NCBI GenBank assembly: GCA_003996215.1
Contig: QJPP01007219.1
Span: forward strand, 682,001-746,000
Length of the DNA stretch: 64,000 nt
Source: Jaltomata sinuosa
Lineage: Eukaryota > Streptophyta > Magnoliopsida > Solanales > Solanaceae
Reading direction: 5' to 3'
Shown piece by piece: positions 33,044-44,500 of the stretch; positions within the stretch are counted from its first letter, which is position 1, and the number at the start of each line of letters is the position of its first letter. Below the pieces are notes generated by a model, which was given only the letters and a program-made list of their open reading frames with translations, was not told where the DNA came from and did not search any database. The position numbers were made by a program, and so were the translations under genes.

Positions 33044-35662
33044 GTTAGTTGTTTCATTTATTTGAAGTTTAGGGTTTAATTTTGGTATTTTTAGTTTGGA
33101 AAATTGTTAGTGAATTCTAGACTAGAGTATGTTGTTATTGTTGAATTCTAGACTAGGTGTAGTTGTTGTTGTTGTTGTTGTTGAATTCTAGACTAGGATT
33201 TTGAGAAATTGATAGTGAAAAATTCCTTTTTTAGATTATATTCTTAATTTATGAACTTTAATTTGTTTAGGCTTGCTATTAGTTTATGAACTTTAGTTTA
33301 GGCTGGCTATTAGTTTGTGAACCTTAGTTTAGGCTTGCTATTAGTTTGTGAACATTAGTTTAGTCTTGCTATTAGTTTGTGAACCTTAGTTTAGGCTTGG
33401 TATTAGTTTGTGAACATTAGTTTAGGCTTGCTATTAGTTTGTGAACCTTAGTTTAGGCTTGCTTTTAGTGTGTGAACCTTAGTTTAGGTTTGCTATTAGT
33501 TTGTGAACCTTAGTTTAAGTAAATGCTTGCTATTAGCCTGTGAATCTTAGTTTAGATTAGTCTTTTGAACCTTAGTTTAGGTTCTTTTTTTTTAACTTGA
33601 ATTATATAGGTTCTTGAATTAGCTAGGTACTTGAATTTGGAATTAGGTTCTTGAATTAGATTATTAACTTGAATTTGGAATTAGGTTCTTGAATTAGATT
33701 ATTAACTTGAATTTGGTAACTTTGAATTTGAAATAGGTTCTTGAATTAGTTTTGAGTTTTGTTTTAGAATCTTGAATTAGTTTTCAACTTCAACTTCTTG
33801 AATTAGGTTCTTGAATCTTAATTTTTTTAAGTTAAGTTTGTTAGTTTAAATTGTTAGTTTTGAGTTAAGAAGTTTTCAACTTTAGGTTCTTTTTTGAACT
33901 TGAATTATATAGGTTCTTGAATTTGGAATTAGGTTCTTGAATTAGATTATTAACTTGAATTGGGAACTTTTAATTTGAAACAGGTTCTTGAATTAGTTTT
34001 GAATTTTTTTTTTAGAATCTTGAATTAGTTTTCAACTTTAACTTCTTGAATTAGGTTCTTGAATCTTAGTTTTTTTAAGTTAAGTTTTTTTAAGTTAAGT
34101 TGTTAGTTTAAATTATTAGTTTTGAGTTAAGAAGTTTTCAACTTTAGGTTCTTTTTTGAACTTGAATTATATAGGTTCTTGAATTTGGAATTAGGTTCTT
34201 GAATTAGATTATTAACTTGAATTTGGGAACATTGAATTTGAAATAGGTTCTTGAATTAGTTTTGGGTTTTGTTTTAGAATCTTGAATTAGTTTTCAACTT
34301 TAACTTCTTGAATTAGGTTCTTGAATCTTAGTTTTTTTAAGTTAAGCTTTTTTAAGTTAAGTTTATTTGTCTAAATTGTTAGTTTTTATTAAAAAGTTTT
34401 CAACTTTAGGTTCTTTTTTGAACTTGAATTATATAGGTTCTTGAATTTGGAATTAGTTTCTTGAATTAGATTATTAACTTAAATTTGGGAACTTTGAATT
34501 TGAAATAGATTCTTGAATTAGTTTTGGGTTTTGTTTTAGAATCTTGAATTAGTTTTCAACTTGAATTAGGTTCTTGAATCTTAGTTTTTTTAATTTAAGC
34601 TTTTTTAAGTTAAGTTTGTTAGTTTAAATTATTAGTTTTGAGTTAAGAAGTTTTCAACTTTAGGTTCTGTTTTGAACTTGAATTATATAGGTTCTTGAAT
34701 TTGGAATTAGGTTCTTGAATTACATTATTAACTTGAATTTGAGAACTTTGAATTTGAAATAGGTTCTTGAATTATTTTTCGATTTTGTTTTAGAATCTTG
34801 AATTAGTTTTCAACTTGAATTAGGTTCTTGAATCTTAGTTTTTTTAAGTTAAGTTTTTTTAAGTTAAGTTTGTTAGTTTAAATTATTAGTTTTGAGTTAA
34901 GAAGTTTTCAACTTTAGATTATTTTTTGAACTTGAATTATATAGGTTCTTGAATTTGAAAATAGGTTTTTGAATTACATTATTAACTTGTATTTGATAAC
35001 TTTGAATTTGAAAAAGGTTCTTGAATTAGTTTTGGATTTTGTTTTAGAATCTTGAATTAGTTTTCAACTTTAACTTCTTGAATTAGGTTCTTGAATCTTA
35101 GTTTTTTTAAGTTAAGTTTGTTAGTTTAAATTGTTAGTTTTGAGTTAAGAAGTTATCAACTATAGGTTCTTTTTTGAACTTGAATTATATAGGTTCTTGA
35201 ATTTGGAATTAGGTTCTTGAATTAGATTATTAACTTGAATTTGAAATAGGTTCTTGAATTAGTTTATGATTTTGTTTTAGAATCTTGAATTAGTTTTCAA
35301 CTTGAATTAGGTTCTTGAATCTTAGTTTTTTTAAGTTAAGCTTTTTTAATTTAAGTTTGTTAGTTTAAATTGTTAATTTTGAGTTAAGAAGTTTTCAACT
35401 TTAGCTTCTTTTTTGAACTTGAATTATATAGGTTCTTGAATTTGGAATTAGGTTTTTGAATTAGATTATTAACTTCAATTTGGTAACTTTGAATTTAAAA
35501 TAGGTTCTTGAATTAGTTTTGGATTTTGTTTTAGAATCTTGAATTAGTTTTCATTTTGTTTTAGAATCTTGAATCAGTTTTCAACTTTAACTTCTTGAAT
35601 TAGGTTCTTGAATCTTAGTTTTTTAAGTTAAGCTTTTTTAACTTAAGTTTGTTAGTTTATAG
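33044..35662 (+). repeat. first intron of CACTA gene, expanded by tandem repeats
   Basis: 2619 bp between a GTTAGT donor and a TTTATAG acceptor placed exactly before the start codon. Almost all of it is tandem repeat: a 31-bp unit (GCTTGCTATTAGTTTGTGAA...) repeated about nine times at 33267-33580, then eight copies of a unit of 239-303 bp at about 33590-35655. The start of the latter (AACTTGAATTATATAGG) falls at 33594, 33897, 34159, 34421, 34675, 34929, 35177 and 35416. AT-rich, no coding content. Confidence 0.85.
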
Positions 35663-36358
35663 ATGTCATCAGGTGATGGTGATCGAGGTCGTCCTCGTAA
35701 GAGTACTAGCAAGTCTAGTAAGTCTAGGAAGAGCTCTAGGAGGCCTATAGAGCATGACGATATTCTAGGTCGTCTTTCATCTTAGCCATAGATTTTCTCT
35801 TCTCCACCAGTGTCTATCCCCTATGGCCTTGGAAATCCTGCAGATTATCATGGTCCTAGACCCACTACTTCTAATCATCACATTTTCATACCTACACCCA
35901 CTATGCCTCCACCACATAGAAGCGAGACTATCATATTATCATCTGGTACTCCATCCCCACGTGATTCTTCTTCCCCCCACATATCAAACTTGCGACATAG
36001 AGATAATAACAACTCTAAGTCTGACACACATACTTCTACTCCCCCATTGACTCAGCATTATACACTTTCACCATTACCTGCATCATCACTTTCTGAGGAG
36101 GAAGAGGAGGTGAAAGTCATGATTCAGCCTGATGGACCATCGTAAGTTTTTTTCTAATTAATTTATAAGTTTATTTTTTCATCTTAATTAATTATTTATC
36201 ACTTGATGACATGCTTATTATGTTCTTTACAGGTTGTATCCCACGAAAGAGCCCCGACGTGCTCTAAAGGAGGCAGTTAGGAGGCTTTTACAGAACCTTG
36301 GCACTCCTAGATAGAGATTCCAAAAATGATCCAACAGGCCATATTTGATGATTTTAAG

Positions 36359-36369
36359 GTATATATACA

Positions 36370-36401
<32 letters not shown>
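36359..36401. repeat. (TA)n microsatellite in intron
   Basis: About 20 TA units with two C interruptions, inside the third intron of the CACTA gene. Confidence 0.9.
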
Positions 36402-36939
36402 GTCATTTCTCTATTTCAGGCAATGTGTACTTGGAAGCAAAAGTACAATAAGATTATTTCCACTACTTTCGAGAGGAAGGCTAGTGCCAGGCTACGCTAA
36501 TGGCTTAAAAAAATTAGGGATAATAAAAAGTGTGGATCTTGGCTTCATGAGCAGCTTAAAGAATATTGGAATTCGGAAGAGTTCAAAGCATTATCTGAAT
36601 AAGGAAAGAAAACCAGAAGTAGTGTCAAAGGTAGATCGTTGCACACTATGGGTGCAAAGAGTATAGGGGACTTTGAAAGGGAAATGGTAAGTAATTATAT
36701 TAACCTTTTAACTTATATGTTTATATAAACTTGATTAAATAATATTAATTACTTGATTATGTTAAATTTTATTTTATTTGCAGGAGAAGGAATTGGGGCA
36801 CCCTCCAACTCAGGCTGAGCTCTATTGGAGAGGCCACGTAAAAGAGAAAAAAATAAGTCAGATCCGGATGTATGGGTTGAGCAGAGGGCTCAAGACGCCT
36901 ATGTAAGTTTTAAATTTTGTATATAGTAATTAAAGTACT

Positions 36940-36942
<3 letters not shown>

Positions 36943-36982
<40 letters not shown>
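36943..36982. repeat. (AT)n microsatellite in intron
   Basis: About 20 uninterrupted AT units inside the fifth intron of the CACTA gene. Confidence 0.9.
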
Positions 36983-36986
<4 letters not shown>

Positions 36987-37532
36987 TATGTATATAATAT
37001 AAAATTTTATTTTTTTATATACAGGATGAGTTTGGACGTGTTTTGTCTGAGTACAGCCAGACTCGGCGAGGTTTGGGCTTGCTGACCGAGCCTACAAAGG
37101 AGGAAGCCACTCAAATATGGACCGAAATAGTGGCAGCGGGAGACAAAAGGGGAGAGTCTATGGTCTAGGCTCTAGGAATGATTTTCAATGAATCCAGTCA
37201 GGATTGGCAGGTATTGGATCCTCGCCCCAATCTGAGGCGGTTGATCAAGTTCAGCTTGCACATATATCATAGCAGATCGCAGATCTTACTAAGGCCTTGG
37301 AAGAATCTGGGAGAAAACGGGCTGAGAGCAATGAAGATTTGTCCAACACTATCCAGTCTCTTAAAAAACAAGCATCATCCTTGGTTGGTCGTCGTCGTCA
37401 TAGTACAAATCATACTCCTTCCTCCTAGTTATTAAGTGACGACGTGACTGAGACTAGTGAAAATGAGGAGGAGTATGTGGATACTACCCCCATTAGGATT
37501 GACTCATTTAGTTCATTTTCATATACATTTTG

Positions 37533-38000
37533 ACATATTTTGACACTTTTTTAAGTTATTGAAAACTTTATAGGTCCTTTTGGTGGACCTTTTATGTGTT
37601 TAGTGATATTATTACTTCGTATTAAGTTTCTTGTTATAATTGAATCTTATTATGAATGTTGTGACAGCAATTAGTGCTAATTTGTGCTGTTTTGAATTAG
37701 TTTCTTAAATGGCTGGTGGTGCATATTAAAAATGCAGATTTTTACAGCTGAAAAAATGCAGAAAAGCGATGGACAGTGTCTCTTTTATCCGTCACTTTTC
37801 TGGAATTGTAAAAAAAAAAAACTAGAAAAAGCGACGGAAGCGTCGCTTTTCTTAAAAAAAGAAAAAAAAAGTCATCGCTCTTTAATTTGCGTCATTGTCC
37901 GTCACTTTTGGAAAAGTGACTGGCCACTTTCCAAGGAACTGACTCCGTCTCTTTTGGCCAAAAAAGCGATGGACAGCGTCCCTTTTGACCGTCTCTTTTT
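37533..38000. repeat. CACTA right subterminal repeat region
   Basis: After the gene's 3' untranslated part, from about 37755 to 38000, GCGACGGACAGTGTC-like motifs and their inverses alternate (for example 37756-37800, 37834-37855, 37873-37925, 37946-37995), mirroring the left end. Probable TnpA-binding region by analogy with En/Spm. Confidence 0.75.
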
Positions 38001-38018
38001 AGCCTTTTTTTAGTAGTG

Positions 38019-38021
38019 ATT
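38019..38021. repeat. CACTA target-site duplication, right (ATT)
   Basis: ATT directly after the right terminus, identical to 23034-23036. Confidence 0.9.
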
Positions 38022-38731
38022 GGGTGATCGAGGATGGGAAGAAATTGCTTTTTGACCTTCCCATAGCTACCTCTTCCATCTTACTCAAAATATGGAACCC
38101 AAGATTCACATCCAACCCATCCATGAGTGCTGCAATAATCAATGCTCGGTCAGGAGTCACATCTGTATCATGAGTGGATGGCAGGATCCTCGCACAGATA
38201 ATCGAAAGCCATGAGTTGGCTTCTGCAGTGAATTCATGTGAGTCAACCCCCTTTTTCGAAGTTAACCAATTCGGATTCACCCCATCATGAAACTTGTCAA
38301 CCAACCACTGGTGTCCTTCTCCTTTTGATTTTGCAATATAAACCTAATTATCTGCATCCGTAAGGTTGTATAGTACATTGATGATTTCATAGTTGAAACT
38401 CACTTGGACACCCCAAATGGTAGTAACTAATGCACCCTTGAAGTCGGGATTTAAGCATCAGCTAGAACTCTGTGACCACCATGTGATTTGCCTTTATCAG
38501 TTGAGGAGCAAATAAAATCCACCTACGCTCCACCAACCTCCTATAGAATTCTGGCATCTTTCTTTCAACTTTTTCCATGTTGATTCCTTTTTTTCTAACA
38601 AAGGGCTTGGACAAGATCTCATCATATCGATGCTCACACGATGCCTCTAGGAATCTGTCCTGATCATAGTTCTCCTCCATTTCCACCTCCGGAACATTTT
38701 CAACTTCATTGTCACTATGGTTGGAGGCCAT
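38019..38731 (-). pseudogene. transposon-protein pseudogene copy B, N-terminal part
   Basis: Minus strand, likely start ATG at 38731 (MASNHSDNEVENVPEVEMEE), preferred over an upstream in-frame ATG because the acidic N-terminus begins there. The core reads RRLVERRWILFAPQLIKANH and VVTEF, then after a frameshift near 38455 FKGALVTTIWGVQVSFNYEI (stop in place of one codon near 38345), HQWLVDKFHDG, and ANSWLSIICARILPSTHDTD up to the SIT just before the CACTA end. Together with 22417-23036 the gene would encode about 440 residues. Plant 'putative transposon protein' family; function unknown. Confidence 0.75.
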
Positions 38732-39904
38732 TTTTAGGAGCAAAGTGCCTACAAAGTAAACCAACATGTTAAAAGTTCTTGGAGACACTTAAAACAATGT
38801 ATTATGAAGCACTTAGACCAAACAAATGTTTGAAAAAAAATTCTGAGGTGGGTTGTGCGGAGCTACTAATTTGACACTGCCAGGCGTTCCTTCTTCGCGT
38901 ACGCGGCCAGGTGGCTGCATTTGCAAAGAGGAATTTTATTTTTTAGAAAATTTCCTCCTTCGCAAACGCGGACAGACGACCGCGACCGCGAAGGTAATCG
39001 TGTTCGCCCGAGATCAGTGCCTCTTAGAGGCATTTCTTCAAACTCCTGACAGGCACAATTTAATCAAGCCATTTTATGCTCATTAGGCTCATGCTAATCA
39101 CTATAATTTTTCACTCTTTGCACACACTTTCACCCACCTCATTTAACAATCACCCAATGGTGTATTCATAAATTTAAATTTCAAAATCTCCATTTTAACT
39201 ATTGTGATAGCACAAAGAGTGGAAAAGGAGTATAATTTATGATAATATTTAGAGCGGATGAGTCTAATACCTTATGGATTGCACTTGGTAAAGCAATGAT
39301 AGAAGAATTAATGGAATTATTTTGTGCTTAAGGAAGAGGAGTACTTTTGTTTTGAGAAGCAAAAACGTTTGAGGCCTTCTGATTTTTTTGAACGTTTTAA
39401 CTTACCTGGAAACTTCTTGTAAGCGTTGCGTTCACGGGCGGTCTAGTACGGACGCAATAGCCTGATGGTCAATTAGCCTTCGCATTCACGTCTAGTCCAC
39501 CACATTTACGAAGAAGACTCGCTGGACCAGATTTTCACATTTTTCTCCAACTTACTATTTGTGATGTGCGACGTCGGGTGCGACGGGCACTTTGGGAAGT
39601 GTGAAACGCACCAGTTTCTTACCTACCAATGTTTTTTCCTAGCTCACTGGTTTCTTGTGAGATGGCATTTGAGACGGGCACTCTTCCAGGTGTGAAAAGC
39701 ACGTCTTTCAGAGGTATTTTTGGTGTTTCTCAACACTTGGATCATCTTCTCATTCCTTTGGGCACCTAAAAACAAATCAAAAGGAAACAAAAAGTAAAGT
39801 AAAGCATAAAAATGATGGGTTTCCTCACATCAAGCTCACAATTAAATGTCGCAGCGCGACGCAAGCTACCTCACCATCTAGATTTGCACTTGGAGTATTT
39901 GAAC
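38732..39904 (-). other. upstream region of copy B with Athila-type junction motif
   Basis: No gene. GC-rich motifs unlike the AT-rich background (TTCGCGTACGCGG at about 38896, GACCGCGACCGCGAAGG at about 38977, GGGCGGTCTAGTACGG at about 39436). At 39822-39870 lies the junction motif (GGGTTTCCTCACATCAAGC, then AATTAAATGTCGCAGCGCG) shared with 9.9-10.1 kb and 53.6 kb. I read this as the leader/promoter side of copy B inside an Athila-like element. The 5' LTR of that element is not found. Confidence 0.45.
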
Positions 39905-40046
39905 CTTTGACCCAAACTTGAATCAAACTTCCGGTGACAATCCCGGGGTGATAGAATACAGACGTCATCATACCAATCTGTGAGACTCTACTAGACACTT
40001 TCTCTTGTACCTATGACATCAATGAACCTAGGCTCTGATATAAATC
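39905..40046 (-). other. gypsy 5' untranslated fragment with primer-binding site (minus strand)
   Basis: Minus strand from 40046: a decayed primer site (40031-40043, TTATATCAGAGCC) next to the LTR end, then the leader block with GGTACAAGAGAAAGTG and GATTGGTATGATGACGTCTG, typical of chromovirus leaders. Truncated at about 39905 where Athila-type sequence begins. Confidence 0.6.
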
Positions 40047-41045
40047 TGTCATGACCCAAAAACTCAGGTTATGATGGCACCTACTATAACCCACCAATAG
40101 GTAATCCAAACCCCCTCTCATAACAAAAGCCTACCCGGCAGATGTCTCAAAACCTCTCCTGACTAGCATTGTCAGGGAACCTCACATAATCATACACAGG
40201 ATCTGGTCCTCAGCCATTGACTTGATCAACCTGCAATATATCCAAGGGTGGAATTAGAACTCAATAAGGCATAACGGATTAAGAAAAAGAAGAATGAGTT
40301 TTAAGGGAAAACTTTTCTAAGTGTCAGCCTGAAGGGCTACTGGTTCGCGGCCTTCCGCCATAGCGGGCGGTTTTCTGCTATAGTGGAACTGCTATAGAAG
40401 ATATTTCTCCACTGTAGCAGGACCACTATAGCAGAGCCTGACTGACCGCTACAACGGTATTCATTATCCTAGCAGCCTCATGGGGTGCAACAATGATGCC
40501 CCTTGACCAAAAATTTTGTTTTCAACATTCCAAGTTTAGATCTACACACCTAAAGTACCCTATTACTGTTTTCTACAAAAATTTGGGCATTATAACCTTA
40601 AAATTTCATCCAAATTGCAAATATATTCAAGAAACAACCCTTTGTCTCCCACATCATTTTTGGCCCCATTTTGGCCAAAAGTTGTATAATCCTTATGCCC
40701 AGGATGACATGGAGGCATTGTGAATGTAAGGGAAGCATCCATGCTTCGTAAATCCAACATTAATCCAACCCAAGTTCAAGTTCTAAAACCACTACAATAT
40801 ACACCCCCAAATCCTTGTTTTCTACCATAATTATGTTTAAATTCATGCAAGGAAGTAGTAGAGGGAGTGAAAGCGATTATTACTTGAAAGTTCTAACATC
40901 GAGAACGGGGTTATCAAGAGAAGAAGGGAGTATTTTGGAAGGAAATAGAGGAGAATGGGGATGAAAACCCATTTCTCCCCTATTTAAGTCTATTGCCAAC
41001 CGCTATAACGGTCGGTACTCTGCTATAGTAGAACCCCTATAGCGA
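40047..41045 (-). repeat. truncated gypsy 5' LTR (minus strand)
   Basis: Starts on the plus strand as TGTCATGACCCAAAAACTCA, the inverse of an LTR end, next to the primer site. A minus-strand TATA-like GACTTAAATAGGGG lies at 40977-40990, with a cluster of CTATAGCGG-type motifs just upstream of it (40993-41045). The first part of the LTR is missing. A second cluster of the same motif is at 40350-40460. Confidence 0.6.
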
Positions 41046-41333
41046 CGTGTCGGTCCATTTTAGGAAAGGAAAGGTTCTCCTGGGTCTTTTCAAATTTTAT
41101 TGCTCCGATATTATTCGAGGCCCCAGATTTCTTGGGTGCCCGAGAGAGGTCATGTGAAATTTTCCTTGGCTGGCTCGGGAATTCCTTGTCAAAGCGGCAT
41201 AGGGGGGAGATTGATATCTTGCGTAGGTTTGCCATTATGCAGTCACTTGGGACAGTGAGGGTCCCGGGCTAGTTTTTTATCTTCTTGATTTTGGGATCAT
41301 TCGGGGATGAACGATGGATAAATTGGTATCTGT
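41046..41333 (+). other. 3' internal end of a gypsy element
   Basis: No recognisable protein. Its right end carries a TCATTCGGGGATGAACGATG block directly before an LTR start, the same landmark that precedes the 3' LTR of element 4 (30610-30630). I therefore read it as the 3' internal end of a plus-strand gypsy element. Confidence 0.45.
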
Positions 41334-41547
41334 TGTAACGACTGGATCCGTCATTATTTTAGAAATCGTGTACCCAAAATTTTGGGAATGATTAAAATAT
41401 GTTTTGTATTAAGTGGGGTTGACGAGGAGGAAATATTTCAGACTTTTGGAAATCATCCGGGCTGATGTCACTCTGTTATAGCGGTATTTATTATGCTATA
41501 GCGCTACCGCTATGGCAGAAGGCCATCCTCTATAGCGGCATAACAGG

Positions 41548-41552
41548 AGGCA
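41548..41552. repeat. solo-LTR target-site duplication, left (AGGCA)
   Basis: AGGCA before TGTAATGACCC; repeated at 45555-45559. Confidence 0.85.
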
Positions 41553-44500
41553 TGTAATGACCCTTCCGGTCATTTACACATTTTCGCCTTTCTTGTACCA
41601 TTAGAGCTTTCCTGTAGTGGCCCCAAGTCATTTATGGCTTGTTGGGACCGACAGTTCGGTGCCCAGGCCATTTGTTTGGTCTTTATGGCCATCCCTTATT
41701 TTAGAGCTTCAACTTTGGAAATAGTTGACTTCATTCAACATTCTTGGTAATATCAAAGAATTCAACCAAGGTTCTAGGTCAAGGGAATCTCTTACAGAAA
41801 AGTTCGAGTTAAAGAAATTCCTCGTGTAACGCCTCGCCCATTTGGAAAGTTTAAATTAACCCATACTTTCGAGGTAAGATTAATAGTGTCTAATAAACTA
41901 AGAAGGATGTGTTATGAGGTATTATAATTTCAAAATGGTCGTATGATAAGTTTTGAAGTCAGGCAAGTTGCGAAACAAAAGTCGGAAAAAGATATTGTAA
42001 ATTCCTTTAAGGAATTCTCTCTAAATTTGGGTTAAATGTCTTGGGGTGTTTCTCCCAATTTATACAGAATTAGTGGGGCCCCAATATACCAAATCTAAGG
42101 TCTACGAGTCTAGTTTCCAACTCACTAAACCGTTTGTCCATACAACTTCAGAATAGAGAGATATTCACATTTTTGTAAGACTGCACAAGCAGGAACGTCA
42201 AGGTGGGGGCCCCTCCCAAGTCGGTTTAGCTTTATAAAAGCTGATTTCTCCTTCGTTTTAACTCATTCTTTTCACCCAAAATCTACTGAAAATCAGAGGT
42301 AAATCCCCTAAATACTCCATGGATGCTTTCAATTCAGAAGTTTGACGTAAGTTGCTCTACATCGCGAGCTCATCATTGTGGTATAGTTTTCTCGTTGTTT
42401 TGACTCCATTTGTTGCTACTACAAAAAGGAAGTTCATGGAACTGATATTTATATAGTGTTATCATTTTATTATCAGAATGTAAGAGTTCTAAACCCTCGA
42501 CTGATCCTTAATTTGAGCTTTAGAATCAATTCCGAGGAGAACTTATTGTTATCGGCATGTTTGTCATATTTTCTTGCCGTATATTGTTACAGCTCGTGGT
42601 GTACCCTTATAACAGCATGTTTAGCTTGGTATTTCAAAGCTTTTTGTCAAGGTAACCTTCCTCCTACTACCCTCCTTCGCAATTTCATGTTCTAGTATTG
42701 TTTTATGGATTTATGAGCCACGGAGTGGTATTTTAGATCTGTGGCTCCGGGCAGCCCCTTTGTCATATTAAATTGGGTTGTTATTGTTGTATGTTGATGG
42801 TTTTACGGTGATGGAGGTACTGGGGATTTTTGTGATTCTTATTGGAGTCACGGACGATGGTTATTGGATTGAATGACATAAAGTACGCCTTTAAATAGTG
42901 CCTCGGGAGCTCGTCGCTCCTTTGAGATGTGGGTTGCATATTGTTGTTGGATTTAGCTGCCATTTCTTATTGTTATTGGTCTCATTTTATACTTTGGAGT
43001 TGGCTGGTCACGAGTGTGACATTAACACCTTATCAATTGGCTATGACTCGTTCTTGCAGCCTTGTCGATTCTAGCAATTGTTCCATTACTTTGGTTGGTC
43101 AGGCTTCATAGAGACGCCTTTGGGGCTTCAGTTGGAAGTATTTTTGTGTGATTCGGAGCTTCCCAGAGCAGTTCGATCCTAGACAACATCGTTCCCGCAG
43201 CTAGTCAGCGGATGACAGGTAAGTTATGGCTTCCCCTACATAGACTCTGCGTATATAGACTATAACTGCATTAATTAACATCCTTGGGTGGGTTGTTATA
43301 GGTTGGTACCCCAGACCTTGTCTGCCTTGTTCTTTCGTTAATTCATACATTGTTTGTAGTATTTGTGTAGTATTGTATATTACCCTTATGGTCCTGTGTG
43401 GCCTTGTATTGACTCTGAAACATAGATGGTGGGTAATTTGGGGAATGTCCGCGAGAATCGGACATAGAGATGATCCTTTTAGGCTGGTTATGTCTACTGC
43501 ATACCTACTGGGCCTGTGCAGGGCGGATAGGAGTTGTAGTGAGTCGTTGGGCTACTTTTATATTTGTATGCAAGCATATCATCCATGAAAAAGGTTTTTC
43601 CCTGCATGTTTTACTACAGTTTTGGTTGCGAGCCACTACAGACAGTTTACTAAATTTGCATGTCCCCGGGGGCTCATTTTTTGTACTATTGATGATAGAA
43701 AAGGGGATTTTTGGATGTTTTCGCACTAATTTTATTACTGATACTAGTCTTTATGGGGCAGAGCACCAGACTTGATTTTATTACTGATATTAGTCTCTGC
43801 GGGGCAGAGCACCAGACTTTATTTTATTACTGATATTAGTCTCTGTGGGGCAGAGCACCAGACTTGATTTTATTATTGATACTAGTCTCTGCGGGGTGGA
43901 GCACTAGACTTGATTTACTACAGTTTTAGACCCGGTTATGCCCGGGCACCCTTGGAGGGGGTTACTGATACTTTGATCACTGATTTAGACCCAAGTGTTA
44001 CTTCGGGCACCCTTTGAGAGGGTCTTTTGAGATTACTACTACTGTTTTAGACCTGGTTCGATTCCGAGCATGTACTTCGAGGTTCTAATTCTCTGAGATT
44101 TTTTGGTTGATACTGTATGTGGTCAGGGACCTCCATGGGCCCTGCCGTTCTAGGACCTAGCCAAAGGGCCGAGCATGCCAGAGGAGGGGTATATGGTGTA
44201 GGATGAGGTATAGCAGGCGCGGCCCACCATGGTCCTCCTACCGGTGCGCAGGGCGTGCCGGGGAGGTGCATACAGAGGTACTATTACCAGTTCCATCATA
44301 TCATCATCATGCATATTTCACTCAGATTCCACCCTTGTTTGTTGTTTATTGATTGTACGCTCCGGTATTATGGGATGCCAGAGGGTTTGTTTTCACTTGA
44401 TTGTGTTCCTCGATTGTGTGGGCGGCCGTTGGGACTGTAGGTAGATTATATTTTACTCATGTATTTATTTAGAGCTTGTCTTGGCATTCTGTTCTTGAAG

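Larger units (their letters stand above)
35663..37428 (+). pseudogene. TnpA-like plant transposase gene (Ptta/En/Spm type) of the CACTA element
   Basis: Starts MSSGDGDRGRPRKS at 35663. Exons by splice signals: 35663-36141, 36233-36358, 36420-36686, 36784-36902, 37025-37428. Basic Ser/Lys N-terminus, Pro/Ser-rich stretch, then the family core ERKASARLR and WLHEQLKEYWNSEEFKALSE in exon 3, EKELGHPPTQAEL in exon 4, EFGRVLSEYSQTRRGLGLL in exon 5, and a C-terminal coiled coil (QIADLTKALEESGRKRAES). TnpA-type proteins bind the subterminal repeats. Defects: TAG at 35783 and 35789, stops in exon 3 near 36508 and 36599, a one-base shift near 37145, TAG in the coiled coil. If the TAG at 37426 was once CAG, an acidic tail runs on to 37532. 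Confidence 0.8.
23037..38018 (+). mobile_element. CACTA (En/Spm) transposon, non-autonomous, interrupted by a gypsy element
   Basis: Terminal inverted repeats: left CACTAATAAAAATAGCTC (23037-23054), right end reverse complement CACTACTAAAAAAAGGCT (38001-38018); ATT duplicated on both sides. Subterminal GCGACGGACAGCGTC-like repeats in both orientations crowd both ends. Span 14,982 bp, of which 9,274 bp is the nested gypsy element plus its duplication, leaving a 5.7 kb transposon. It carries a TnpA-like (plant transposase, Ptta/En/Spm type) gene but no TnpD transposase, so it could not move by itself. It is inserted in transposon-protein copy B. Confidence 0.92.

Noticed and set aside
32791..33065. 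Plus- and minus-strand frames over the CT-rich CACTA leader
   Set aside because: The plus frame reads through a good splice donor and is out of frame with exon 2; the minus frame is its shadow.
33267..33580. Regular 31-bp repeats resembling a CRISPR array
   Set aside because: Units are contiguous tandem copies without unique spacers, in a plant intron.
36943..36982. Possible origin or matrix-attachment site from the long AT run
   Set aside because: A plain (AT)n microsatellite in an intron explains it.
43470..43775. 101-codon plus frame in the solo LTR
   Set aside because: No motif, overlaps other frames and part of a minisatellite.
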